Source: JAWKIW01 sp046331175 (GTDB lineage: Bacteria > Actinomycetota > Acidimicrobiia > Acidimicrobiales > Acidimicrobilacustridaceae). Taken from it: a DNA stretch of 64,000 nucleotides. The stretch covers positions 186,001 to 250,000 of the forward strand of contig JAXLRI010000005.1 of assembly GCA_046331175.1 (NCBI GenBank), read 5' to 3'. Positions within the stretch are counted from its first letter, which is position 1; every line of letters begins with the position of its first letter. The notes below the pieces were generated by a model. The model saw only the letters and a list, made by a program, of their open reading frames with translations, searched no databases and was not told the DNA's origin. Position numbers and translations under genes: made by a program. Positions 1 through 8,109 of the stretch are shown here, piece after piece.

Positions 1-1
1 C

Positions 2-226
2 GGTCGGGGCCGTGAGCGGGCATCGGACCGGCTGTCGACCTTCATCCAGCAGGGCTGTGGCATCGACCTCGCCGCCCCCCCGCCCACCTCGGCGCCCGTC
101 GGCGGCCCGGGCTCGTCGGCGGGTCCCGGTCCGCCCGTCGGTCCGTCGGCCCCGACCACCACCGTCGTGCCCCGACCCGGGCAGGCCGGCCCACCGACGA
201 TCACCACGCCGGCCACCGGTCGCTGA
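2..226 (+). CDS. C-terminal end of an unknown protein with a Pro/Thr-rich tail (partial)
   Basis: An open frame enters from the left edge and stops with TGA at 224-226. The 74 visible residues hold a short folded-looking segment (RLSTFIQQGCGIDL) and then about 50 residues of Pro, Gly, Ala and Thr with no charged core. Such a tail after a 'CGIDL' end is common in small exported actinobacterial proteins, so an exported or lipoprotein origin is possible, but the signal region is outside the window. Another frame over the same bases is longer but reads as Arg/Pro-rich noise. No function can be assigned. Confidence 0.5.
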   Translation, partial: GRGRERASDRLSTFIQQGCGIDLAAPPPTSAPVGGPGSSAGPGPPVGPSAPTTTVVPRPGQAGPPTITTPATGR

Positions 227-321
227 CCGCGCAGGCCCCGGCGCGGGGTGCGCCGTCGGCCGCGGCCCGATCCGCGCCCGGCTGCGCTCGACAGGGGGCC
301 ACGGCGCGGGCGACACTGGTG

Positions 322-335
322 TAGAACGTGTTCTC
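322..335 (+). promoter_or_regulatory. KstR-like operator upstream of an acyl-CoA dehydrogenase gene
   Basis: The sequence TAGAACGTGTTCTC lies 43 bases before the ATG at 379. It matches the mycobacterial KstR consensus TNNAACNNGTTNNA at every defined base except the last. KstR is a TetR-family repressor of cholesterol catabolism and its known targets include fadE28-fadE29, the class of gene found just downstream. A 17-bp version of the same motif recurs at 21482. Binding by KstR itself is inferred; no kstR gene is in the window. Confidence 0.55.
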
Positions 336-378
336 GTTTCGCCGGGTCCGGCCCGGGCGACGTCCACGAGGGGGACGC

Positions 379-1557
379 ATGTACATCGGCTACTCCGACG
401 AGCACGTGGCGCTGCGCCGCGAGCTCCGGGCCTACTACGACCAGCTCCTCACGCCCGAGATCGTCGACGAGCTCGCCCACAGCGAGGGCGTCGGACCGGT
501 CGCCCGCCAGGTGGTGCGCCAGATGGCCGCCGACGGCTGGCTCGGCATCGGCTGGCCCACCGAGTACGGCGGCCAGGGCCGAGGCTTCATCGACCAGTTC
601 ATCTTCTTCGACGAGTCGATGCGGGCCGGTGCGCCGGTGCCCATGCTCACCATCAACTCGGTGGCGCCCACGATCATGAAGTACGGGAGCCAGGCGCAGA
701 AGGACTTCTTCCTGCCGAAGATCCTGGCCGGCGAGATCCACTTCTGCATCGGCTACACCGAGCCCGACGCCGGCACCGATCTCGCCTCGCTCAAGAGCCG
801 GGCCGAGCGTGACGGCGACGAGTGGCTCATCAACGGCCAGAAGATCTTCACCTCGCTGGCCTCCGACGCCGACTACGTGTGGCTCGCCGTGCGGACCAAC
901 CCCGAGGCCGCCCGCCACAAGGGCATCTCGATGATCATCGTCCCCACCGACACCCCCGGCTTCAAGGCCGTGCCGATCCAGAACTTCGGCAACTTCAACA
1001 CCAACTACACGTTCTACGAGGACGTGCGGGTGCCCTACGACAACATCGTGGGCGAGGAGGGCCAGGGCTGGCCGCTCATCATGGAGCAGCTCAACCACGA
1101 GCGGGTCACCCTCTGCTCGTCGGGGATCATGGAGCGGGCCCTCGACGACGTGCGCCGCTACGCCCAGCAGCACGTCCTGGCCGATGGTCGCCGCCTGGTC
1201 GACGAGCCGTGGGTCCAGCAGAACCTGGCCTGGGTCCACGCCCGGGTCGACGTCCTGCGGATGCTCAACTGGCAGGTGGCGTGGCACGCCGAGCGGGGCG
1301 ACGCCCTCGACCCGGCCGCCGCCTCGGCCGTGAAGGTGTTCGGCACCGAGTTCTACATGGAGGGCCTCGACAAGCTGCTCGAGGTCCTCGGCCCGGTGGC
1401 CTCCGTGCGCGACGGCTCGCCCGACGCCGTGCTGAAGGGCCGCATCGCCACCTACCTGCGGGGGCTGCACGTGCTCACCTTCGGCGGTGGCACCAACGAG
1501 CTCCAGCGCGACCTGATCGCCCTGTTCGGCCTCGGCCTCCCGCCCTCGCCCCGCTGA
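379..1557 (+). CDS. Acyl-CoA dehydrogenase, FadE29 (ChsE2)-like
   Basis: A 392-residue flavoprotein of the acyl-CoA dehydrogenase family, which oxidises acyl-CoA to the 2,3-enoyl-CoA using FAD. Helical N-terminal domain about 1-115; FAD/substrate beta-domain with GYTEPDAGTDLASL near 130-145; C-terminal helical domain ending in FGGGTNELQRDLIALFGLG. The N-terminal pattern, the GYTEP segment and the FGGG-N-E ending resemble M. tuberculosis FadE29, one subunit of the alpha2beta2 ChsE1-ChsE2 steroid side-chain dehydrogenase. The ATG at 379 is chosen because GAGGGGG sits just upstream and the family alignment begins there; an in-frame ATG at 328 would add 17 unlikely residues. It is followed after 115 bases by a FadE28-like gene, so a heteromeric enzyme is likely. 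Confidence 0.88.
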   Translation: MYIGYSDEHVALRRELRAYYDQLLTPEIVDELAHSEGVGPVARQVVRQMAADGWLGIGWPTEYGGQGRGFIDQFIFFDESMRAGAPVPMLTINSVAPTIMKYGSQAQKDFFLPKILAGEIHFCIGYTEPDAGTDLASLKSRAERDGDEWLINGQKIFTSLASDADYVWLAVRTNPEAARHKGISMIIVPTDTPGFKAVPIQNFGNFNTNYTFYEDVRVPYDNIVGEEGQGWPLIMEQLNHERVTLCSSGIMERALDDVRRYAQQHVLADGRRLVDEPWVQQNLAWVHARVDVLRMLNWQVAWHAERGDALDPAAASAVKVFGTEFYMEGLDKLLEVLGPVASVRDGSPDAVLKGRIATYLRGLHVLTFGGGTNELQRDLIALFGLGLPPSPR

Positions 1558-1672
1558 GCCACCGAGCCGCCGAGCCAGCAGCCAGCGTCGCCCGCCATCG
1601 GATCACCCGAACCCGGCGACCACCCCGACACCGACCCCATCGCCTGAACACCGACGCCGCCCGGAGACACCC

Positions 1673-2785
1673 ATGGACTTCGCCCTGACCGACGAGCAGC
1701 AGGCCATCGTCGACCTCGCCACCCAGATCCTCACCGACCTGTGCGCCCCCGAGACGCTGCGCGAGGTCGAGTCCGGGGCCGACTGGTTCCACCGCGACCT
1801 GTGGCGCGAGCTGGCCAAGGCCGAGCTGCTCGGCATCGTGCTGCCGGAGGCCGACGGTGGCGGAGGGTTCGGCTTCCTCGAGGCCGCCCTGCTGCTCGAG
1901 GCCGCCGGCAAGGCGGTGGCCCCGGTGCCGCTGAGCTCCACCCTGGTGGGGGCGATGGCCATCGCCGCGCACGGCCGCGACGAGCTGCGGGCTCGGTGGC
2001 TGCCCGGCGTGATCGCCGGCGACACCATCGTCGCCCTGGCGCTGGCCGAGCTCGACGCCGACCCGCGCACGCCGGCCGTCACGGCCACGCCCGACGGCGA
2101 CGGCTGGGTGCTCGACGGCGCCAAGACGGCCGTCACCGCTGCCCACCTCGCCGGCGTCCTGCTCGTCACCGCCACCACGCCCGACGGCGAGGCCGCCGTG
2201 TTCGCGGTGCCGGCCGACGCCGAGGGCATCGCCACCGGTCGCCAGGACACCTTCAACCACGAGCCCCAGTTCCACGTCGACCTCGCCGGCGTGCGGGTCG
2301 GGGCGGCCGACCGCCTCGGCGGCGCCGACGCCGCCGGCTGGCTGGTCGACCGGGCCACGGTGGGCCTGTGCGCGGTGGCCGCCGGCGTGGCCGCCGGCGA
2401 CGTGAAGCTGACGGCGGGCTACGTGACCGAGCGCAAGCAGTTCGACCGCCCGGTCGGCTCGTTCCAGGCGGTGGGGCACCGCATGGCCGACTGCTACATC
2501 GACAACGAGGCCATCCGGCTGGCCATGCTGGCCGCCGCCTCCCGCCTCGACGCCGGGGCCGAGGCCACCAAGGAGGTGGCCGTGGCCAAGTACTGGGCCT
2601 CCTTCGCCGGCTCCCGGGTCGGCCACGCCGGCCTCCACCTGCACGGCGGCATCTCGATCGACCTCGACTACCCCGTCCACCGCTACTTCCTGTGGGCCAA
2701 GCAGCTCGAGTACACGCTGGGCGCCGGCTCGCCGCAGCTGGCCGCGCTGGGTCGCGTCCTCGCCGACGAGCCGGTCAGCGCCTGA
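1673..2785 (+). CDS. Acyl-CoA dehydrogenase, FadE28 (ChsE1)-like partner subunit
   Basis: A 370-residue acyl-CoA dehydrogenase family protein beginning MDFALTDEQQAIVDLA. It is shorter and more divergent than the preceding gene product. The C-terminal domain carries TERKQFDRPVGSFQAV and the block HLHGGISIDLDYPVHRY, close to the FadE28 ending with HHLHGG and TYPMHRYY. In M. tuberculosis FadE28 and FadE29 pair into one alpha2beta2 enzyme with shared active sites; here the order is swapped (FadE29-like first). The FAD segment is degenerate compared with its neighbour, as expected for a partner subunit. It is probably co-transcribed from the KstR-like promoter near 322. The exact substrate (steroid or another branched acyl-CoA) is unproven. 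Confidence 0.85.
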   Translation: MDFALTDEQQAIVDLATQILTDLCAPETLREVESGADWFHRDLWRELAKAELLGIVLPEADGGGGFGFLEAALLLEAAGKAVAPVPLSSTLVGAMAIAAHGRDELRARWLPGVIAGDTIVALALAELDADPRTPAVTATPDGDGWVLDGAKTAVTAAHLAGVLLVTATTPDGEAAVFAVPADAEGIATGRQDTFNHEPQFHVDLAGVRVGAADRLGGADAAGWLVDRATVGLCAVAAGVAAGDVKLTAGYVTERKQFDRPVGSFQAVGHRMADCYIDNEAIRLAMLAAASRLDAGAEATKEVAVAKYWASFAGSRVGHAGLHLHGGISIDLDYPVHRYFLWAKQLEYTLGAGSPQLAALGRVLADEPVSA

Positions 2786-2888
2786 GCCCGGTCGGCGCCG
2801 GACGCCGGGCGGCGCTCGGACGCCGTCGGGAAGCACGGCGGGCCCGCCGGTGTTGGGCCCGGCAGCCGCCGACCCGCCGGGAGGACCC

Positions 2889-3314
2889 GTGCCCCGCATG
2901 ACCGAGGACGAGGCGTTCGCCTTCATCGCCGAACGACCTCGCACCGCCAAGCTCGCCACCGTCAACGCCGACGGGAGCCCCCACGTCGTGCCGGTGTGGG
3001 TGGCCGTCGACGGTCGTCAGCTGGTGCTCACCGTGGGCTCGGAGTCCAAGAAGTACAAGGCCCTGCGGCGCGATCCCCGGGTGGCCCTGTCGTTCGACGA
3101 CGAGACCCCGCCCTTCTCCTTCGTGCTCGTGAACGGCACCGTCGAGCTGTCCGACGACCCCGACGAGCTGCTGCGCTGGGCGACCGCCATCGGCGGTCGC
3201 TACATGGGCGCCGACCGGGCCGAGGAGTACGGCCAACGCAACGGCGTGCCCGGCGAGTGGCTGGTGCGCGTCACCCCCACCAAGGTCGTGGGCATGGCCG
3301 ACCTGGCCGCCTGA
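2889..3314 (+). CDS. PPOX-class (F420-dependent type) oxidoreductase
   Basis: A 141-residue protein with the split-barrel flavin/deazaflavin fold of the pyridoxamine-phosphate-oxidase-like family. Typical features are RTAKLATVNADGSPHVVPVW near residues 20-38, SKKYKALRRDPRVALSFDD in the middle and a short C-terminal strand. Actinobacterial members commonly bind F420 or biliverdin-type ligands. The GTG at 2889 gives the family-like beginning M-P-R-M-T with GGGAGG 4 bases upstream; the ATG at 2898 is an alternative three residues later. It follows the two acyl-CoA dehydrogenase genes on the same strand and may be read with them. The cofactor is inferred from the family. Confidence 0.8.
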   Translation: MPRMTEDEAFAFIAERPRTAKLATVNADGSPHVVPVWVAVDGRQLVLTVGSESKKYKALRRDPRVALSFDDETPPFSFVLVNGTVELSDDPDELLRWATAIGGRYMGADRAEEYGQRNGVPGEWLVRVTPTKVVGMADLAA

Positions 3315-3330
3315 CGAAGCGGCCGGAGGT

Positions 3331-4269
3331 TCAGCCGACGGCGCGCGCCGCGACCCAGTCGGCCATGCGCCGGCGGGCGTGGCGACCCATCTCGGTGGGG
3401 AAGCCGGGGAAGCCGTGCACCGACTCGGGGTACACCGCCAGCTCGGCGACGGCGCCGGAGGCGAGCAACCGCTGGTGCAGGAACAGCGAGTCGTCGAGCA
3501 GCGGGTCGAGGGTGCCCACCGTCAGCAGCGCCGGCGGGAACCCGTCGAGGTCGGCGTAGAGGGGCGAGATGGACGGGTCGCGCCGGTCTTCGCGGTCGAG
3601 GCCGGGAAAGGTGTTGGCGTAGCAGGCCTCGAGGGTGGCCAGCGGGATGACGAGGTGGTCGGCCGAGCCCCGCTGGCTGGGCGTCATCCCGAGGTCGTAG
3701 GGGCCGAAGACGAGGTTGGCGCCGGCGACCCGGTCGGCGTCACCGGTGGCGAGGAGGCGCAGGATGGTGACCGCGGCCAGGTGGGCGCCGGCGCTGCCGC
3801 CCCCGAGCAGCAGTCGGTCGGTGCCCCACTCGGCGGCGGCGTGGTCGAGCAGCCACCGGGCGGCCGCCTCTGCGTCGTCGGCCCCCGCCGGCCACGGGTG
3901 CTCCGGCGCGAGCCGGTAGTCGATGCTCACCACCACGACGCCGGCCGCCGCGGCCAGCTCGGCGTTGTGGGCGTCGCCCGACTCGGCAGAGCCGATGCAC
4001 CAACCGCCGCCGTGGAGGTCGAGGTACACGGCCGTGGGCACCCCCTCGGGGCGCAGCACGCGGGCGGGGATGTCGCCGGCCGGGCCGGGCAGCGTCCGCA
4101 CCTCGACGCCGTCGACCGGCGGTCCGGCGAAGAAGCCGTCGTTGGCCCGCAGCTCGGCGAGGCCCTCGGCGGTGGCGAAGGGCGGCACCGCCGCCATGAA
4201 CGCCTCGACCAGCTGGTTGAGGTTGCGGGTCTCGTCGAGGTGGGCGTCGAGCGCCGGGTCGATCAGCAC
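3331..4269 (-). CDS. Alpha/beta hydrolase of the hormone-sensitive-lipase type
   Basis: A 312-residue serine hydrolase. It has the oxyanion-hole motif LDLHGGGW near residue 85, the nucleophile elbow GGGSAG near 155, an Asp in LTVGTLDPLLDD near 255 and the His in ESVHGFPGFP near 285, all diagnostic of the HSL (family IV) esterases that hydrolyse short acyl or aryl esters. There is no signal peptide, so it is likely cytosolic. The GTG at 4269 was chosen because longer versions would run into the gene upstream and read as low-complexity sequence. It converges on the PPOX gene with only 16 bases between the stops. The substrate is unknown. Confidence 0.85.
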   Translation of the reverse strand: MLIDPALDAHLDETRNLNQLVEAFMAAVPPFATAEGLAELRANDGFFAGPPVDGVEVRTLPGPAGDIPARVLRPEGVPTAVYLDLHGGGWCIGSAESGDAHNAELAAAAGVVVVSIDYRLAPEHPWPAGADDAEAAARWLLDHAAAEWGTDRLLLGGGSAGAHLAAVTILRLLATGDADRVAGANLVFGPYDLGMTPSQRGSADHLVIPLATLEACYANTFPGLDREDRRDPSISPLYADLDGFPPALLTVGTLDPLLDDSLFLHQRLLASGAVAELAVYPESVHGFPGFPTEMGRHARRRMADWVAARAVG

Positions 4270-4331
4270 GCCCCGCGACGCTAGCCCTCGTCGTGCCGGC
4301 CAGCCCGCGGCATCGGCCCGGCTGGTCCTCG

Positions 4332-5495
4332 TCAGGCGCCGACGGGGCTCAGCGTCACGCGCTGGCGGACCAGCTGGCGCTTCTGGGACTGCGGCACGTT
4401 CCACTCCACGTAGTAGAGCCAGAACGACCGCTCGGTGACGGCGGTGGAGCCGTCGTCGGCGACCTGGGCCGGGGCCACGTCGCCCCAGCCGGGCTGGGGC
4501 TCGGGCAGGGTCGGCTGGTTGGCGACGCCGAGCCAGGCCTCGAGGTCCTCGCTGGTCTTGAACCCGACCCGGCCCTCGCGCACGGTGTCGTCGACGGCCA
4601 GGTAGGCCTGCAGGTCGCGGTTGCGGGTGACCATGGGGGCGTCCTTGAGGCCGACGAGGGCGGTGGCCTTGCCGCCGATCCCGGGCTGGGAGAAGTCGCA
4701 GGGGGGCTTCTCGCCGGGCTTGGGCACGGGGATGCCCGCCTTCTCACGCTCGTCGTCGGTGAGGCAGTACCACTTCTTCCAGCTGCCCGGGCGGCCGGAC
4801 TCGGCGAGCGGGGCCCGGGCCATGGCGGGCTGGCGGTTCTGGCTGAAGAAGGCGTAGAGCCAGTCGTCGACCACGAGGAGGGAGGCGTCGGCGGCCTCGC
4901 CCCCCGACGATCCGGTGAGCACGAGGTTGTCGGGGTAGGAGGGCTTGGTCCACGTGAGGCCGCCGTCGGCGGACTCGGCGTAGGCCAGGCTGTGGCGGGG
5001 CTCGGTGGGGTCGCGGTCCTCGCGCAGGGGGCGCTCGGCGTCGTAGATCCCGTGGAGCGTGCCCGCCCCGTCGACGTACACGCCGTCGAGGTGGACGGCC
5101 CGGGCGTCCACGTCCTTCGGGCCCGGCTCCAGTCCCTTCATGGCCTCGCCGCCGGCCAGGGGCACGGCCAGCGGGTCGGCGAACCGCTGGTGCGCGCCGC
5201 CACCGGAGAGCACGCCGTAGGTGTGGCCGTCCCACGTGTAGGTCACGTAGCGGCTGTCGGGGAAGGCGGCGGCGGGGGAGTCGAAGACCACCTCGCGGTC
5301 GCCGAGGGTGACGGTCACGTCGGCCCGCAGGGGCCGGGTGGGGCGGGTGGCCTCGGGCTCGGCGTCGCTGCAGCCAGCGGCCGCCACCCCGACCAGCACC
5401 GCCAGCGAGGCCACCGCTCCGAGGGCGCGGCGCGCCGGGGCCGTCCGTCCGCGCGGGCTGCGGCCCGCCGTCTCGTCCCTGGTCCTCCTCGCCAT
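4332..5495 (-). CDS. Exported lipoprotein with a sialidase-like Asp-box motif
   Basis: A 387-residue protein with a basic N-terminus, a hydrophobic stretch at about 24-40 and a lipobox-like AAAGCSD, so it is probably a lipid-anchored exported protein. The mature part has one clear Asp-box-like motif (SADGGLTW), repeated YVTYTWDG/GVLSGGG-type strands, and a closing FWLYYVEWN segment that looks like a beta-propeller blade. This suggests a sialidase or glycosidase-like propeller fold, but I cannot name a substrate or catalytic residues. It lies just upstream (62 bases) of the hydrolase on the same strand and may share its transcript. Confidence 0.6.
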   Translation of the reverse strand: MARRTRDETAGRSPRGRTAPARRALGAVASLAVLVGVAAAGCSDAEPEATRPTRPLRADVTVTLGDREVVFDSPAAAFPDSRYVTYTWDGHTYGVLSGGGAHQRFADPLAVPLAGGEAMKGLEPGPKDVDARAVHLDGVYVDGAGTLHGIYDAERPLREDRDPTEPRHSLAYAESADGGLTWTKPSYPDNLVLTGSSGGEAADASLLVVDDWLYAFFSQNRQPAMARAPLAESGRPGSWKKWYCLTDDEREKAGIPVPKPGEKPPCDFSQPGIGGKATALVGLKDAPMVTRNRDLQAYLAVDDTVREGRVGFKTSEDLEAWLGVANQPTLPEPQPGWGDVAPAQVADDGSTAVTERSFWLYYVEWNVPQSQKRQLVRQRVTLSPVGA

Positions 5496-5552
5496 CGCGG
5501 ACGCGAACGTACCGGACCCCGGCGGGCGCGTCGGATCACCACGCCGCCGCCG

Positions 5553-5610
5553 CCACCCGCGCCCGCGCTCGCGCCCACGTCCGCGCCCGCGCCCGCACCC
5601 GCACCCCGCC
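5553..5610. repeat. Low-complexity GCGCCC-type hexamer tract
   Basis: A run of degenerate GCGCCC/GCACCC hexamers in the gap between the lipoprotein start and the molybdopterin gene stop. It has no coding or regulatory pattern that I can see. Confidence 0.5.
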
Positions 5611-5634
5611 CCAGCCTCCCTCCCCCCGAACTTC

Positions 5635-5669
5635 GGAGGATCCGCGTCAGGGGGTGACGCGGATCCTCC
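5635..5669. other. Strong intergenic hairpin (15-bp perfect stem, five-G loop)
   Basis: The arms 5635-5649 and 5655-5669 are perfect inverted complements, each containing a GGATCC core, around a GGGGG loop. After one mismatch the pairing continues for four more bases on each side (ACTT/AAGT). Neither flank has a T-run, so this is not a classical intrinsic terminator, although it sits downstream of the minus-strand molybdopterin gene and upstream of the lipoprotein gene. It could be a RNA-stabilising structure or one copy of a dispersed palindrome. Confidence 0.6.
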
Positions 5670-5698
5670 AAAGTCCGGAGATGGGGTACGGCCGAGTC

Positions 5699-5760
5699 GA
5701 GTGGCTGATCAGGGGGAGGGGAGCGGCTGGTCAGGGCGAGGGGAGCGGCTGATCAGGCCG
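5699..5760. repeat. Three 22-bp tandem repeats abutting a stop codon
   Basis: Units starting at 5699, 5721 and 5743 share the pattern GAGYGGCTGRTCAGGG; the third runs into the stop codon of the molybdopterin oxidoreductase (TCA at 5753-5755). It looks like local slippage duplication of the gene's 3' end. Confidence 0.6.
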
Positions 5761-8029
5761 GGGCGACCTCGACGGGGATGGCGTTGAGCACGGCGTTGCC
5801 CGACAGCGGATCGATGGCGTCGGCGTCGGTCAGGACGTTGGTGTTCACCCCGGCATGGCGGCGGGCCACCGCCAGGGCGGCGCCGGGCTGGTCGTGGCCC
5901 CACCCGTGGGGGAGGCTCACGACGCCGGGGCGGATCTCGTCGGTGACCTCGACCGGTGCCACCAGCTCGCCGACCCGGGAGCGGATCCGGGCGTCGGCAC
6001 CGGCGGCCAGGCCGAGTCGCTCGGCATCGTCGGGGTGCACCTGCAGCGTGCAGCGCGGCTTGCCCTTCACCAGCACCTCGAGGTTGTGCATCCACGAGTT
6101 GTTCGACCGCAGGTGGCGCCGGCCGACGAGCACCAGGCCGTCGCCGTGGCGGTCGAGGGCGGCCCGGAGCCGGGGCACGTCGGCCACGATCGGCTCGGGG
6201 GCCAGCTCGATGCGACCGCTGCGGGTGGACAGCACCTCGGGCACGCGGGGGGCGAGCGCGCCGAGGTCGACGCCGTGGGGCTGGTCGGCCAGGCCGGCCA
6301 GGGTGAGCCCGTCGGGGTCGGCGCCGAAGCCGTCGCCGTAGGGCCCGGTGCGCAGCATCACCTCGAGGGCCCGGTCGGTGGGGGTGGTGGCCCACAGCGC
6401 GTCGGCCAGCTCGTCGGGGTCTCGGCCCTCGCAGACGCCCCCCTCGCCGGTGGCCCGACCGAGCAGCGCCCCGAGCACGAGCCCGTCGACGAGCGCGGGA
6501 TCGGCGTCGGCGCCCTGGCCCGAGGCGATCAGGGCCAGCCGGGCCAGGATCTCGCCCTCCTGGGGGGCGTCGGTCTCGAAGACCGGCGGCGACCACTTGG
6601 CGACGTTGCGCACCGACAGCGTGGTGAAGGCGATGTCGTAGTGGCTGCGCTCGAGGGGCGAGGGCGGCGGCAGGATGACGTGGGCGAAGCGGGTGGTCTC
6701 GTTGCGGTAGATGTCGACGCTGATCATGCAGTCGAGGCCGCGCAGTGCCTCGGCCAGCCGGCCGCTGTCGGGGGTGCTGAGGACCGGGTTGCCGGCCACG
6801 GTGATGAGGGCCCGCACCTGGCCCTCGCCCGGCTCGAGGATCTCGTCGGCCAGCGTCGCCACCGGCAGCTCGCTGTTGACCTCGGGGTAGCCCTTGACCC
6901 GGCTGCGGTGGCGGCCGGTGGTGAAGCCGCGGCCCGGCGCCGGCGGCCCCGGCCGCTTGCCCTGGGCGGCGAGCGGGAACATCGCCCCGCCCGGCCGGTC
7001 GAGGTTCCCGGTGAGCACGTTGACCACGTCGACGGCCCACGAGGCCAGCGTGCCGAACTCGGCGGTGTGGGTGCCGATGCGGCCGTACACCGCCGCCGTC
7101 GGCGCCGCCGCGATGTCACGGGCCAGGGCGCGGATGGTGCCGGCGTCGATCCCGACGGCGCCGGCCACCGCTTCGGGGGTCAGGTCGGCGACCAGCTGGC
7201 GCACCTCGTCGACGCCGTCGACGTGGTCGGCCACGGTCCCCAGGTCGACGAGGTCCTCGTCGAACAGCGTGTGGACCAGCGCCAGGAGCAGGAGCGCATC
7301 GGTGCCCGGGACGATGGCCAGGTGCTGGTCGGCGTGCTCGGCGGTCTTGGTGCGGCGGGGGTCGACGACGACGAAGCGGCCGCCTCGGGCCTGGATCGCC
7401 TGCAGCCGGCCGGGGAAGTCGGGGGCCGTGCACAAGGAGCCGTTCGACTCCCACGGGTTGGCGCCGAGCAGCACGACCAGGTCGCTGCGGTCGAGGTCGG
7501 GGACGGGGATGGAGCCGGCGCTGCCGAACATGAGGCCCGACGAGACGTGCTTGGGCATCTGGTCGACGGTCGACGCCGAGAAGATGTTGCGCGTGCCGAG
7601 CGCCCGGATCAGCGGTCGGTTGTAGATGGCGCCGCCCAGGTTGTGGACGTTGGGGTTGCCCAGGTAGATCGCCACGCCCTGCCGGTCGGCCTCGAGCACG
7701 GGGGTCAGCCGGCGCTCGACCTCGGCGAAGGCCTCCTCCCAGGTGACCTCCTCCCAGGTCGCGGTGTCCGGGTCGTCACCACGCCGGATCATCGGCCGGC
7801 GCAGGCGATCGGGGTCCTCGTGGAGGTGCTTCAGCGTCGAGCCCTTGGGGCAGATGAAGCCCTTGGAGAACGGGTCGTCGCGATCGCCGCGGATGCGGAC
7901 CACCTCGTCGCCCCGCAGGGTGAGCTCGAGCCCGCACGTCGCCTCGCACAGCGGGCAGGTGCGGTAGTGGACGGTGGTGTCGGATGCGCCGGCGTCGGCG
8001 TCGGGCGCGGGTGTCTCGGTGACGGCCAT
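5753..8029 (-). CDS. Molybdopterin oxidoreductase, formate-dehydrogenase/nitrate-reductase-like
   Basis: A 758-residue enzyme of the DMSO-reductase superfamily. Residues about 24-59 hold a 4Fe-4S site (CPLCEATC, later FICPKG). Next come molybdopterin-binding domains with LLGANPWESNGS and VVDPRRTKTAEHAD, and a C-terminal MopB domain containing GRRHLRSNNSWMHN and LPHGWGHD. There is no Tat signal, so it is cytosolic. At the place where formate dehydrogenases carry the Sec/Cys metal ligand, this protein reads STVDQMPKHVSSG, without Cys. The substrate therefore cannot be inferred from the ligand. No partner subunit, FdhD or cofactor gene is adjacent. It is transcribed divergently from the Pat-like gene at 8110, from an 80-bp shared upstream region. 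Confidence 0.85.
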   Translation of the reverse strand: MAVTETPAPDADAGASDTTVHYRTCPLCEATCGLELTLRGDEVVRIRGDRDDPFSKGFICPKGSTLKHLHEDPDRLRRPMIRRGDDPDTATWEEVTWEEAFAEVERRLTPVLEADRQGVAIYLGNPNVHNLGGAIYNRPLIRALGTRNIFSASTVDQMPKHVSSGLMFGSAGSIPVPDLDRSDLVVLLGANPWESNGSLCTAPDFPGRLQAIQARGGRFVVVDPRRTKTAEHADQHLAIVPGTDALLLLALVHTLFDEDLVDLGTVADHVDGVDEVRQLVADLTPEAVAGAVGIDAGTIRALARDIAAAPTAAVYGRIGTHTAEFGTLASWAVDVVNVLTGNLDRPGGAMFPLAAQGKRPGPPAPGRGFTTGRHRSRVKGYPEVNSELPVATLADEILEPGEGQVRALITVAGNPVLSTPDSGRLAEALRGLDCMISVDIYRNETTRFAHVILPPPSPLERSHYDIAFTTLSVRNVAKWSPPVFETDAPQEGEILARLALIASGQGADADPALVDGLVLGALLGRATGEGGVCEGRDPDELADALWATTPTDRALEVMLRTGPYGDGFGADPDGLTLAGLADQPHGVDLGALAPRVPEVLSTRSGRIELAPEPIVADVPRLRAALDRHGDGLVLVGRRHLRSNNSWMHNLEVLVKGKPRCTLQVHPDDAERLGLAAGADARIRSRVGELVAPVEVTDEIRPGVVSLPHGWGHDQPGAALAVARRHAGVNTNVLTDADAIDPLSGNAVLNAIPVEVAPA

Positions 8030-8109
8030 CGGTCCCCCCTCGGGCGTCGGTGGCGGGCAGCCTACCGGCGGCCCGCCCCGACCCCGGCCCCGTCGTAGGC
8101 TCGGCGGCC

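Noticed and set aside
4270..4404. Longer N-terminus of the alpha/beta hydrolase
   Set aside because: The extra 45 residues overlap the upstream lipoprotein gene and read as Arg/Ala/Pro noise.
5635..5669. Intrinsic terminator call for the strong hairpin
   Set aside because: No T-run on either strand, so I list it as a hairpin of unknown role.
5855..8098. A long open frame on the plus strand opposite the molybdopterin oxidoreductase
   Set aside because: It is Arg/Gly/Val-rich noise from GC-rich codons; the minus strand carries clear 4Fe-4S and molybdopterin motifs.
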